DNA of 64,000 nt. Origin: Pseudarthrobacter sp. IC2-21 (GTDB lineage Bacteria; Actinomycetota; Actinomycetes; Actinomycetales; Micrococcaceae). Location of the stretch: positions 1,798,001-1,862,000 of the forward strand of contig NZ_CP139145.1 of the NCBI RefSeq assembly GCF_034048115.1, in the 5' to 3' direction. Position 1 is the stretch's first letter, and every line of letters starts with the position of its first letter. This document shows, piece after piece, positions 14,423 through 23,090 of the stretch. The notes under the pieces are model-generated. The model was not told where the DNA came from. It made no database searches and saw only the letters and a list, made by a program, of their open reading frames with translations. The translations under genes were made by a program, and so were the position numbers.

Positions 14423-14893
14423 ATGGGGACGATGATCGGCGCAGTGCACTCTATGGGGGGCGAGGCGCCTCGGCTCGAACGGGTGCTACTGCCCGCGCGA
14501 CATGAGTTCGAGGTGACGGTCCCGGACGGCTCGGTGGTCCGAGGCTATGTGACCAGCTACGAGGTCTGGGATTCGTTTGTGCGGGTGAACGTGACTTTCA
14601 TTGATCGGCCGCTGCGGAGCGGCCGCGACGACGCGCTCGTTCTACGGCTCTCCGACGGCACGTTCGCGAAGATGGTGCACGGGAATGGCGGCGGGAGCGA
14701 GCGCTTCAGCGTCATGGCAAGCGCGTTCGCCCGCCCGCCCGCCGCCCAGACTGCGACGCTCGGGCTCGGACGAGACCGGCGGAGACACCCCATGCCTCGC
14801 ATTGTCCAGAACCCCGGCGGCGCGATGTTGCCTGCCCGCGATCCGAACGAGGAGATGGTTTTCACACAGATCATGGACCTCCCGCTCCCGTAG
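14423..14893 (+). CDS. Hypothetical protein
   Basis: A 156-residue ORF with a good ribosome site (AGGAGC, 7 bases before ATG). The N-terminal 90 residues alternate hydrophobic and polar positions like a small beta-barrel (EFEVTVPDGSVVRGYVTSYEVWDSFVRVNV). The C-terminus is proline- and arginine-rich. No signal peptide or known motif. Function unknown; it lies among decayed genes and may itself be a remnant. Confidence 0.5.
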   Translation: MGTMIGAVHSMGGEAPRLERVLLPARHEFEVTVPDGSVVRGYVTSYEVWDSFVRVNVTFIDRPLRSGRDDALVLRLSDGTFAKMVHGNGGGSERFSVMASAFARPPAAQTATLGLGRDRRRHPMPRIVQNPGGAMLPARDPNEEMVFTQIMDLPLP

Positions 14894-15028
14894 CGGATCC
14901 TTCAACGCACGTTGCTGATTGTGCCGCCCCCATTTGGGGGAGCACACAGATGCTGGCGCGCCGCCGCAGTCGCTGGAAAATCCGGAAGCTGGGTCGAGCT
15001 CCGTGAATCGGCTAGCCGAATGTGGGGA

Positions 15029-15364
15029 CTACCAGAGCAAATCGAGGTTGAGTACGTCGATGCGGTGCCTGCCGGCCAGCCATGCCTCTATTACTGCGCC
15101 GAGGTCTGATTCGTGGCCGGCGAGTCCAAACCGTTTCGCGTCCTCCGACGTCGTGGGGATGTGGTCGTGTCCATCCTGAGGTGTACCGTGCGAACATTTC
15201 GAACACATCAACCGGATCCCGGACCAATCGTCGAGCCCGAGTCCCCGCTGTCCAAGGAGGTCCGACAGCGCCTGGACATCCTCGGCGGTCGCACCGACTA
15301 TCTGGGCCTGCCATGTCGGCAGGCCGGATTCTTCAAGGCGTCCCAGCTCGTCGAAGACCGACAC
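15029..15364 (-). CDS. Hypothetical protein, possibly truncated at the N-terminus
   Basis: A 111-aa ORF from a GTG codon. The same frame stays open about 70 bases further upstream in protein-like sequence (DTVLHDGEPKGTRRLEGREV) without a clear start, so the gene may have lost its 5' end. It contains a CSKC motif near the middle and ends LNLDLLW. No family recognised. It converges on the broken nuclease gene at 15460. Confidence 0.45.
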   Translation of the reverse strand: MSVFDELGRLEESGLPTWQAQIVGATAEDVQALSDLLGQRGLGLDDWSGIRLMCSKCSHGTPQDGHDHIPTTSEDAKRFGLAGHESDLGAVIEAWLAGRHRIDVLNLDLLW

Positions 15365-15459
15365 CTCGCGTCCCTCGAGCCGTCGGGTCCCTTTGGGTTC
15401 GCCGTCGTGCAGGACCGTGTCCCGGAACCGATGGCCGGACTCCGGCAGGGGAACGCTTG

Positions 15460-15925
15460 CGATGACTGCACACCGCTGAGCTCGCGACCCTCACACAGCT
15501 GACAGGCACGCGACAGCCGCTGGCACAGGCGATCAGCGTGCAGGTCGGGGACCAGCTGGCTTTCCAAATGGAGAAGCAGCTCGAAGACTTCCTGGTGCAC
15601 AACTGGGCCAGCACCTCGCTCGGTCAGGAATACGACATCTACACGGAGGACGGCCAGCCCGTCGGTCAGCAGTACCCGACCGACACCGGGCCCATGGACA
15701 TCCTCGCCATCAGCAAAGAAACAAAGCCAGGCTCCTGGTCGCCGAACTGAAGCGGGGGAGGGCCAGCGACGCCGTCGTCGGCCAGATCCAGCGGTACATA
15801 GGCTACGTCCAGGACGCCCTGCTGGAGCCTGGACAGAGCGTCGAGGGCGTCATCATCGCCCGGGAGGACGACCTTCGCATCCGTCGGGCCCCGTCCATCG
15901 CCCGCAACATCCGGTTCATGAAGTA
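15460..15925 (+). pseudogene. NucS/DUF91-like PD-(D/E)XK nuclease, frameshifted
   Basis: The first frame reads EKQLEDFLVHNW...GQQYPTDTGPMDILAI. After a shift at about 15725 the next frame reads LLVAELKRGRASDAVVGQ..RYIGYVQ...EGVIIA. Together these give the nuclease pattern: E in helix 1, D in TGPMDIL, ExK in AELKRG and the Q in VVGQIQRY. Related C-terminal domains occur in NucS and other DUF91-type endonucleases. A shorter relic of the same gene is at 30290. No intact copy is in the window. Confidence 0.7.
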
Positions 15926-15965
15926 GCGCGTCGAATTCCACCTGGAAACCACAGAGTAGAAGGGG

Positions 15966-16110
15966 TTCCGGCGGTGGCTGGGGGTGGCACGACGACCATA
16001 GATCGCACCACTCACCGCCGGCCCCTGCTTCACACACTAGGTGAGCTCCTCGGCGGCGTATACCGCTCGCGGTACCCGTTTGGAAGCGCTGGACTACCCG
16101 TTCCCGGGCC
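15966..16110 (+). repeat. 140-bp hairpin repeat, copy 1 of 3
   Basis: Begins CGGCGGTGGCTGGGGGTGGC and contains an inverted repeat, CGGCGGTG (15969-15976) with CACCGCCG (16013-16020). The first 50 bp are almost identical in the three copies (here, 30435 and 42158). It lies upstream of small ORFs in all three cases and may carry a promoter or leader. Confidence 0.8.
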
Positions 16111-16155
16111 GACGAGGAGGCGGACCGCATTGCCACAACGGGCTAAAGTACTGGG

Positions 16156-16431
16156 GTGGAGATTACAGGAACCATCGAAAACCCCAACGGCGAACAGACC
16201 CGCGTGACCGCTTCCGAGAACACATATGAAGAAGCCACGGCCGCCCTGGAAGCGATCGTCCCGGAAGGCCAGAAGCTCATTGTCATCCCCGCGCTCTCAC
16301 TCGGGTCGCACTCGATGATCCATTCCGGTTCACAAGTGCGGCAGATGTCTGAGGGCCGGCGGCGTCTGGGCGACAGGGCTTCCTTCTCGTCCGCACTGCC
16401 CACCGCCGGCCTGCCGCCAACTCTAAGCTGA
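16156..16431 (+). CDS. Small hypothetical protein (91 aa as read)
   Basis: GTG start. The first 48 residues (EITGTIENPNGEQTRVTASE...VPEGQKLIVI) look like a compact beta-alpha-beta protein. A diverged copy at 30630 stops right after the matching point (VIVIRTH, then TGA), so the natural protein is probably about 48 aa and the rest here is run-on after loss of that stop. Function unknown. It follows the 140-bp repeat. Confidence 0.5.
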   Translation: MEITGTIENPNGEQTRVTASENTYEEATAALEAIVPEGQKLIVIPALSLGSHSMIHSGSQVRQMSEGRRRLGDRASFSSALPTAGLPPTLS

Positions 16432-16946
16432 CCCCTGATCGGGTTCACGAGTAGCGACTACCTGAGTCAGAAACCCCCGGCTACCGGTGGGGCCAGGTCT
16501 CGGCCGCCGAACCATGGCGCGTTTCCGGCCGAAGCTGCGCAGACATCACGGCGCAGAATGGGTGGCCGGCATTCCGTCGGGCTGATCCCCGTGAAGCGGA
16601 TCGGCGGCCGCGAGAAGCACAAGAAGCACGAGAGCCACGAGAGCATGGCCGCGCGCATGTTTCGTGCGGACCCTTGGCCTACTTAACCTGAAATTCATTA
16701 TCGCCTCCCCTATGGTGATGGCCTTGGTTCATTCACAGGGCCCTCCATCGACGCTACGCAGCGAGGGGAGGTCAGGCACGAGTAGCCGGTACTCTATTTC
16801 CGCCACGACTATTTCCGCCGAGCGACACCAACCGGGTTCCTAAATCCGATTCTGTGAGGTGTGTCAAGGATGTGAGACAGCCGCAGGATCGGCCACTGCC
16901 CGCGTCCCTCGCACATTCGGGAGTCTTCCTCGAGTTACCCTGAGGC

Positions 16947-17384
16947 ATGACCGACCCCCAACAGACCTGGCACGAGGGGCACAAAGCCACCCTCACCCGA
17001 GGCCAGCGCGCCGCCGACATCATGCGAAACGGGATGGGTAGCTGGCCGTTCGTGGGAGGCTTCATAGGTTTCATGCTCGTCTGGGCTGCCATAAACACAT
17101 GGGCGCTGGCCTCTAATTCCTGGGATCCGTACCCTTACATCCTTTTGAACCTTCTGCTCTCAATGCTGGCCGGGCTCCAAGGAGCCATCCTTCTGATCGC
17201 CGCCAAAAGACAGGACGCGATAGCCGCCGCCATGGCCCAACATGACTACGACACCAACGTGAAGGCCAAAGAAGAGATCGAGCTACTTATGGCCATCAAC
17301 AGCCAACAGCTGGAAATCCTGAAAGAGCTGAAGACACTGGCGACCATCGAGCGCCACGGCATCATCGATCCTGCAGGCGTCTGA
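16947..17384 (+). CDS. DUF1003 membrane protein
   Basis: A 145-aa protein with two membrane helices (about residues 34-54 and 65-88) and a helical C-terminal tail. The segment WPFVGGFIGFMLVWAAINTW and the pair NLLLSMLAGLQGAILL are typical of DUF1003, an inner-membrane family of unknown role often found in stress or metal islands. Start ATG at 16947. A DMT-type permease follows after 45 bp, possibly on the same transcript. Confidence 0.85.
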   Translation: MTDPQQTWHEGHKATLTRGQRAADIMRNGMGSWPFVGGFIGFMLVWAAINTWALASNSWDPYPYILLNLLLSMLAGLQGAILLIAAKRQDAIAAAMAQHDYDTNVKAKEEIELLMAINSQQLEILKELKTLATIERHGIIDPAGV

Positions 17385-17429
17385 CCCGCGCCGCAGTCAG
17401 CGCAACACGCCCACCTGTAGGGTCGGATC

Positions 17430-18365
17430 ATGATCCATACCGTCGCCGTGCCGGCCTTGTCCTCTTATCACTGGCTCGGCATCCCGATCGCCGTCGCCGG
17501 AGCTATCCTGCTGGCCCTCGGTACCCTCTTCCAACACAAAGCCGTAGACGATCAAGTGCCCGCACCGGGGCGCGCCGCCGGGAGCATGGGTGGAGGCCGC
17601 TTGCAGGCCCTCCTGGGCAAACCGGTCTGGCTTGCCGGCACCGCAATGCTGGGAGCAGCCATACTCCTGCAGCTCCTCAGTCTAAGATTCTCGCCCCTGA
17701 TCGTTGTGCAGCCCATCGGCGCCGTCGCCCTTGTGGTCACAACCCTGGCCACCGCCAGAGTGACCCGCAGGTCTCCGGGGCGCCGCGCGCTTGCATCTGT
17801 GGCCTTGTGCATTACCGGCGTTGGGGTGTTCGTTGGGGTCGCTGCAGTCTCTGCGCAGGACGTTGACATCAGCGACCGGCACCTCATCACGATCCTGATA
17901 CTGCTCGGCGCGGTCCTCGCCGCGCTCGGCACTGGTTTCGGTCTGTGGCGCCACCGCTGGGGCGCCGTCGTTTTCACCGCCGGAGCCGGGATCCTCTTCG
18001 GGTTCGTCGCGGCCCTGGCCAAAACCGTCATCGCCCGGCTCTTCCAAGGCGACTTCGAATGGCTATCCCTTACCTGCCTGGCAGGGCTGCTCGTCGCCGC
18101 TCTTTTCGGAACATTCCTGGTCCAGAACGCCCACACCCGAGGGACATCCGAACTCGTCGTCGCGGGCCTGACGGTCATCGATCCGCTCGTCGCAGTCACC
18201 CTTGGCATCACCGTCCTCGGCGAGGCCGACGCAGCCCCGGCGGCAGCATTCATCGCATTCCTGCTCGCCGGCGCAACAGCCGTTGCCGGAGTCCTCCTGC
18301 TGGCCACAGTCAAAACGGCGCCGGCCAGCGCAACGGCTGGTAGACCGGACCCGACACGACTATAA
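17430..18365 (+). CDS. DMT-family (EamA-like) permease
   Basis: A 311-aa protein with about nine to ten hydrophobic helices and little else; the loops are short. The pattern (PLIVVQPIGAVALVVTTL in the first half and LVVAGLTVIDPLVAVTLGITVLGE in the second) is the duplicated drug/metabolite transporter fold. Substrate unknown; Arthrobacter-type genomes carry many of these. The N-terminus is hydrophobic from residue 12. It follows the DUF1003 gene on the same strand. Confidence 0.75.
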   Translation: MIHTVAVPALSSYHWLGIPIAVAGAILLALGTLFQHKAVDDQVPAPGRAAGSMGGGRLQALLGKPVWLAGTAMLGAAILLQLLSLRFSPLIVVQPIGAVALVVTTLATARVTRRSPGRRALASVALCITGVGVFVGVAAVSAQDVDISDRHLITILILLGAVLAALGTGFGLWRHRWGAVVFTAGAGILFGFVAALAKTVIARLFQGDFEWLSLTCLAGLLVAALFGTFLVQNAHTRGTSELVVAGLTVIDPLVAVTLGITVLGEADAAPAAAFIAFLLAGATAVAGVLLLATVKTAPASATAGRPDPTRL

Positions 18366-18416
18366 GCAGCACGAAGCCGCTCGTAGATGACCACGCCCTG
18401 GGCCCACTTTGATGTT

Positions 18417-18509
18417 GCCGTGGAAGGGACGCATGGTGACGGTTTCGCTCTTTCGCTCCTAGAATTTAAGTGTCGGCTTCCACGGCATCCGGGCCGCGGA
18501 AACCGTCAC
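18417..18509 (+). promoter_or_regulatory. Interleaved inverted repeats upstream of csbD-like gene
   Basis: Two perfect inverted repeats alternate. GCCGTGGAAG (18417-18426) pairs with CTTCCACGGC (18477-18486), and GTGACGGTTTC (18436-18446) pairs with GAAACCGTCAC (18499-18509). The order A-B-A'-B' means the hairpins overlap, allowing either a pseudoknot or two alternative structures. A TAGAAT box sits between them at about 18460. The csbD ribosome site begins right after. Confidence 0.55.
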
Positions 18510-18524
18510 ACAAGGAGAATCGCC

Positions 18525-18701
18525 ATGGGTTTGGGAGACAAGATCCACAACGCTGCCGAGAAACTCCACGGCAAAGGCCTAAAAGTCGCCGGAGACGCTG
18601 ACGGCAATGACCGGTTGAAGGCCGAGGGCAAAGGCCATCAGATCAAAGCCGATCTCAAGCAGGCCGGCGAGAAAGTCAAAGACGCCTTCAGGAGGCACTA
18701 G
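18525..18701 (+). CDS. CsbD-family stress protein
   Basis: A 58-aa hydrophilic helical protein (MGLGDKIHNAAEKLHGKG...GHQIKADLKQAGEKVKDAF), matching the CsbD family of small general-stress proteins. The start is fixed by AAGGAG eight bases before the ATG; the frame is open further upstream but without a ribosome site. The leader carries two overlapping inverted repeats, suggesting regulated expression. Confidence 0.85.
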   Translation: MGLGDKIHNAAEKLHGKGLKVAGDADGNDRLKAEGKGHQIKADLKQAGEKVKDAFRRH

Positions 18702-18800
18702 GTCAAAGAGAACGATGAGGGTGCTCACGACGGATTGCTGCCGGCGCCGCACCCTCGGTCGTTATGGCTAAAACGCGGCAATGCGCCCATGCCAGGCGGG

Positions 18801-19004
18801 TCAACCGGCCGGGGCGCCCACGTCCTCCAGCATGGACCTGTCGAAAAAACGGACCTCGCCCGTTGCCTCGAAGAACACCGGAACCACGGATGTACTCGGG
18901 TCCTTGGACGTTTCGTAGATCTCCGCCGCACTCCCGTGCTTCCTGGCAATTGTTCCAACCAGTTCAGTACCGCGAACGCGTACAGTTCGATATTTGTAGC
19001 TCAT
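18801..19004 (-). CDS. Small hypothetical protein
   Basis: 67 aa with a strong ribosome site (GAGGAAGGGG before ATG on the minus strand). The sequence (SYKYRTVRVRGTELVGTIARKHGSAAEIYETSK...FDRSMLEDVG) looks like a small globular protein. No family recognised. It lies opposite csbD, with ends 100 bp apart. Confidence 0.55.
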   Translation of the reverse strand: MSYKYRTVRVRGTELVGTIARKHGSAAEIYETSKDPSTSVVPVFFEATGEVRFFDRSMLEDVGAPAG

Positions 19005-19046
19005 GGGTGACCCCTTCCTCGGCTAGGCCAAACCCTGCTCCTGCGA

Positions 19047-19835
19047 GTTCCCTATTCGGAGGACAATGTCCACAAGCCCGCGCAGCCGAACCTCTTTGTC
19101 GGGACCTGGAACATCCGGGCCCTCGGTGACCTGACCGAGAAGTGGCTGGCCGGACTTACGGACTCTCCGAAGAGGGACTGGCACGCCATCGCCTGCCTCG
19201 CCGCGGTGATCTCCCGGTTCGATGTCGCCGCCGTCCAGGAATCCCGGCGCAACCCCAAGGCGCTAAAACGCCTGCTGGGCACGCTTGGTCCACGGTGGCA
19301 GGTGATCGTCTCGGACGTCACCGAAGGGGCGGCCGGCAACGGTGAACGCCTCGCCTTCCTTTACGACACGGACCGGGTCCAGCCCTCCGGCCTGGTCGGG
19401 GAGATCGTGCTGCCACCGGTGGGGGAGGACCCGGCCCGCCAGTTCGCCCGCACCCCGTACACGGCCAGCTTCACCCGCGCCGGCGTCGAATTCACCCTCG
19501 CATCCGTCCACATCCTGTGGGGCAAGAACCTCGCGGAGCGTCTGCCGGAGATCACCGAGTTCGCCGCATGGATGCACGACTGGGCGGTGCGGCCCCTGGA
19601 CTGGAACTCCAACCTGATCGTGCCTGGGGGACTCCAACCTGGACCGGATCGGTGATCCACTCTACGAAGCGTTCGTCTCCACGGGCCTGTGGCCGCCTAC
19701 CGAGCTGAACGCTGTTCCGCGCACGATCTTCGACGATGACAAGACCCAGCACTTCTACGACCAGCTGGCCTGGTTCTCCAACCCCGACGGCACGTCCTTG
19801 CTGAAGGGCCTGTCCTACGGGCAGCGCGCGGGAAC
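19047..19835 (+). pseudogene. Endonuclease/exonuclease/phosphatase-family nuclease, broken
   Basis: The frame reads LFVGTWNIRAL, then DVAAVQESRRN, then LASVHILWG, all hallmarks of the EEP (DNase I-like) fold. At about 19628 a frameshift occurs inside the expected metal-site motif: LIVPGG should run into GDSNLDRIGDPLYEAF, which is present in the next frame. The N-terminus lacks a start and the C-terminus stops matching at about 19835, where a SnoaL-like gene begins. Clearly a decayed gene. Confidence 0.7.
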
Positions 19836-20260
19836 ATGGACTTTGAGCAGGTCATCGACGAATATCACTCGGGACTACACCTGTTTGCCATGGGTGCTCC
19901 GGAGCCGATCAAGGCAATGTACGCGCGGAGCCAGGACGTGCTTCTAGCAAATCCGTTCGGCGGCTCCTCGCACGGCTGGGATGCGGTTTTACAAGCGATT
20001 GACTTCGCTTCATCGAATTTCCGCGATGGCAGGTCAGTTAGGTTTGAAGAAGTTAGCCGTTTTGTCGGCGCAGATCTCGTCACGCTGTTCGAGTACGAGC
20101 ACTGGGAGCCAAGGTCGGCGGTCGCGACGAGTTGTCGCCCTTCGACTTGTGTGTCACGACCACTTTTCGGTTGAAGACCGACGGTTGGCAGCTGGTCAGT
20201 CGCCACGCCGACTCACTGACGACATGGCATCCCGACGGACCTCTTCGCCCCACGAACTGA
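19836..20260 (+). pseudogene. SnoaL/NTF2-like protein, frameshifted
   Basis: The first 85 residues (FEQVIDEYHSGLHLF...LLANPFGGSSHGWDAVLQA...FLF-type helix, FEYEHWE) have the NTF2-like pattern. After a shift at about 20108 the next frame continues AKVGGRDELSPFDLCVTTTFRLK..DGWQLVSRHAD and ends at a TGA near 20260. Together they would make about 140 aa. The family is used for cyclases, isomerases and many unknown roles. The 5' end abuts the broken EEP nuclease. Confidence 0.65.
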
Positions 20261-20377
20261 GTTCGGTGATCTACGAAAACGAGGCCGCGTCGGAGGATGT
20301 GATCGCCTCGGGTCACCTTGCAGGACACGCCCACGCTGCTCCACAAGACTGCCAGTGCACGGGAGCACCATGGAACT

Positions 20378-20661
20378 ATGACGGCTCCAACAGTTGAGGC
20401 GGCCATCCACGAACTGATGGATCTCGCCTGGAATCTTGTCTACGACCTCCTCGATGAGCGGGGCCTGCTCAGTGACGGGCTCTTCGTTGAGGAGTACACC
20501 GGATCCATTCCTGGGTGGAAGACCCCACTAGGTACACCGTGGTCCATTCCAGAGATGTGGGCGTCCTGTTTGTGGACACCCGGGCAGTGGACGCCATCGC
20601 CTTCCACCACGACCTGCTGGGCGCCGACGACCCGAAGAGCTTCTTCAAAGTGCCGAAGTAG
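20378..20661 (+). pseudogene. Hypothetical protein, frameshifted
   Basis: ATG at 20378 begins a helical protein (TVEAAIHELMDLAWNLVYDLLDERGLL). At about 20515 the frame breaks and the coherent continuation is VEDPTRYTVVHSRDVGVLFVD...HHDLLGADDPKSFFKVPK, ending at TAG 20659-20661. The combined product would be about 95 aa. No family recognised. Confidence 0.45.
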
Positions 20662-20792
20662 AACCTCGTCGGCTATTCAGCGACGGGGTTGAGCCACCGT
20701 AGGGCGGCTAATAACTGCCAGTTCCTCAGGGCATGTGTGATGGGCCACTATTGAGAGTACGAAGACGATGCATCGAGGATCAGAGAAGACTC

Positions 20793-20942
20793 ATGCTGTG
20801 GACCCTGATGTGCAAGTTGAATATTCGGCACGAATGGCATGTCGAACACGCCGAAGACTACAAGCGCTGTCGACGCTGCGGCAAGGACGATGACGAACGC
20901 ACCAGAGGAGGGGGCAACTTCAGTCATTGGGCAGGCGGTTGA
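20793..20942 (+). CDS. Small zinc-ribbon-like protein
   Basis: 49 aa beginning MLWTLMCKLNIRHEW. A conserved-looking His-Trp pair is followed by CRRCG with acidic residues after it, suggesting a single zinc knuckle (C, H, CxxC). The open frame extends 20 codons upstream, but the ATG at 20793 gives the sensible N-terminus. Function unknown. Confidence 0.45.
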   Translation: MLWTLMCKLNIRHEWHVEHAEDYKRCRRCGKDDDERTRGGGNFSHWAGG

Positions 20943-21035
20943 AGCGGCGCCAGCACCTGATACTGATCGGCGGTCAGTTGACGCGCCAGCCGGTGTCGAT
21001 TGGGATCCGCCGGTCATGACGCCTGCGAGGCGCCA

Positions 21036-21594
21036 TTGAGCGGAGCCTTCTCATCGCCCGGTGGGGGCTGGTCCCGTCCTGGGTCAAAGACATGAAGATC
21101 GGTTCCAAGCTGATCAACGCACGCAGCGAATCGATCCTGGAGAAACCCTCGTTCCGGACGGCCGCCGTCAAGCGCCGTGCGCTGATCCCGGCCGAGGGAT
21201 ATTACGAGTGGCAGAAGTCCGAGGACGGCAAGAAGATCCCGAACTACCTGTTCTCGGAAAAGGATGACCTGCTGGCCTTCGCCGGCCTGTACGAATTCTG
21301 CCGGACCCGTCGCTGCCGGAGGATGACGCCGGCCGCTGGCTGCTCACCTGCACCGTCCTGACCACCACCGCGCACGACACCCTGGGCCACATCCACGACC
21401 GGGCGCCGGTCATCATCCCGCCCGATTTGTGGGCTGACTGACTGGACCCGGGCACCACCGTCAAGGCGGACGTCCAGCAGCTCCTGGACGCCGTCCCGGA
21501 ACCGGTACTCACGCCGCGGATTGTCAGCACCCGGGCCAACAGCGTCCGCAACAACGGGCCCGAACTCTTGGAACCGGAGGGGGGAGACCCATAA
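21036..21594 (+). pseudogene. SOS response-associated peptidase (SRAP/YedK) remnant
   Basis: YedK-type SRAP proteins cap abasic sites in single-stranded DNA through Cys2. The central part is clear (RWGLVPSWVKD, NARSESILEKPSF, RRALIPAEGYYEW) and the C-terminal part follows in another frame (LLTCTVLTTTA, HDRAPVI, ANSVRNNGPELLEPEGG). The N-terminus with MCGRY is missing, a frameshift lies near 21300, and a TGA at about 21438 replaces an expected Trp codon. Non-functional. Confidence 0.8.
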
Positions 21595-21965
21595 CTGAGC
21601 CGGAGAGCAGACATGCCTACCACGCCGCCAGCCGGCTGTCCCGCGCCGCCCGTGATCTCATGCAGAACGCGGACTCCCTTGACCGGCCCTCGGACGGCTA
21701 CGTCATCCTGGGCAACGTCCTGGACAGCATGCGGTCACTCGAAATGGCCCTGGGCCAGCTCACCGAATGGCACCGCACCGCCGAATCCGGCCGTCACTTC
21801 CACGAAGGCCACGACGACAGCGAGATCGGGACCATGACCGTGGTCGCCGAACTGGACCTGGCCGTGCAGCAGGCGGACGGGCTGCAGCAGACACTCAGCA
21901 GGGCCTACGGCGGCAACGCCGTCGTCCGCTGGTTCGATGAAGTGGATCCGCCCGAGGACGAATAG
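21591..21965 (+). CDS. Hypothetical protein with a lost start codon
   Basis: The coding frame runs from ITEPESRHAYHAASRLSRAARDLMQNADSL to VRWFDEVDPPEDE. The codon placed 7 bases after the strong GGAGGGGGGAGA ribosome site is ATA at 21591 where ATG is expected. An ATG there would give the common ATGA overlap with the SRAP stop. The first usable ATG is 21660 (101 aa), with no ribosome site. The protein is helical and of unknown function. Probably silenced, or started inefficiently at ATA. Confidence 0.55.
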   Translation: MTEPESRHAYHAASRLSRAARDLMQNADSLDRPSDGYVILGNVLDSMRSLEMALGQLTEWHRTAESGRHFHEGHDDSEIGTMTVVAELDLAVQQADGLQQTLSRAYGGNAVVRWFDEVDPPEDE

Positions 21966-22093
21966 CCTCCCTTCCCGGAAGCCGTCGATGAGCCGCCTGT
22001 CGCCTCAGTCGTCAGGTACTGCCCGGGCACCGGCGGTGTCGTGCAGGTCCGGGAGACATGGCTTCTGCAATCTGAGAGTCTTCCCGGGCGGGC

Positions 22094-22447
22094 CTAGTCA
22101 GCGTCGCCATTGGCGACCTGAATGAATCTGCATAACGTCCGTGCCTCGGCCGGCATCAGGAAGAGTTTCAAGGGATTGGGCTGTCCTGCGATTTCGAGGG
22201 TGAGGGTGAACCCCTCTGACCCGGCGCTAGGGCGGGCCGACCAGTTCTTGAGAATAGGCGCGAGGTCCTTGCCCATGAGAGCAGTCTGCCCTTCCATGTC
22301 CCAGGGGACGCCGGATTCCATGGAGGCTTTATGCTCGGCGCAGACGTACGCTTCGTGAGAGCCAACTGCCTGAGGCTGGCTTCCCGGGAGGGGGACGGAG
22401 CCGGGCTTAGTGCAGGCACGCACTGAACAAGTAAGCATGCTTAGCAT
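22094..22447 (-). CDS. Hypothetical protein with N-terminal Cys/His motif
   Basis: 117 aa. The N-terminus has C-x3-C (CSVRAC) followed 20-odd residues later by CAEH, a possible zinc site. The rest (FTLTLEIAGQPNPLKLFLMPAEARTL) resembles a small beta-sheet domain. Two ATGs are available (22447 and 22438). No known family. Intact, unlike its neighbours. Confidence 0.55.
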   Translation of the reverse strand: MLSMLTCSVRACTKPGSVPLPGSQPQAVGSHEAYVCAEHKASMESGVPWDMEGQTALMGKDLAPILKNWSARPSAGSEGFTLTLEIAGQPNPLKLFLMPAEARTLCRFIQVANGDAD

Positions 22448-23090
22448 TATATCGGAGTGGGCGCCCGCGCTCCATAGGGCGGCGAAACCAAACCAATTTC
22501 GACCTATTCAAACTTAGACTCGGACGTTAACCTGAGGCAGGTTCGACGGAAATACAGGGTGCGAGGAAGAGTTCGAAGCCGTGGCGCTCAAGGCGGACCC
22601 AGAACTTACCGCGGTCGAGGCGGCTGCGATCGCCAAAGTGGGGCAAGATCAGATCGAGCTCAATATCGCACCCAACGAAGGCTGCGCAGAGAGCATGACC
22701 GCCTACGCAATTTTGATCCTTATTGCGCTGGCCATTATGCCCGTGGAAAATCCGGGCGAGCACTTAGATGAACCGTCATCAACAAGCTTGGACCGAGAAG
22801 TCGGCGCGTCAGTTGATGGCACTCCGGCAACATCCATTCGATTGCAACGCGGAGACGGATTCCACGTCGTTTTTTCGAGTGGAAAGAGACTCGGAGGTCA
22901 TGGTGGCCCTGCAGGAGGTGGGGAGGTCGGTGGCAGTTTCGGTGGTAACTATCGCCTTGCAGGAGCGCACCGTCCCTCGCGGAAGGCATCACTCAAAAAG
23001 TGGGACAACGCGAACCCGTCCGTCGTGTCATTCCTGCCATCAAAGGAACAAACTGAACCGTCCCGGGTCTGATCCATTCAGCCCAATCGC
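22448..23090. other. No supported gene
   Basis: Several overlapping frames are open (for example 22581-23072 and 22768-23127 on the plus strand), but none has a ribosome site, recognisable domain or consistent coding pattern. Probably decayed coding DNA. Confidence 0.4.

Larger units (their letters stand above)
15735..16796 (+). repeat. Long direct repeat, copy A
   Basis: About 1 kb that recurs, diverged and with small indels, at 30288-31270. It starts in the broken nuclease gene (GAACTGAAGCGGGGGAGGGC), includes the 140-bp hairpin repeat and the small ORF at 16156, and runs to GAGTAGCCGGTACTCTA. Copy B stops precisely at the end of the IS21 element. Confidence 0.85.
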
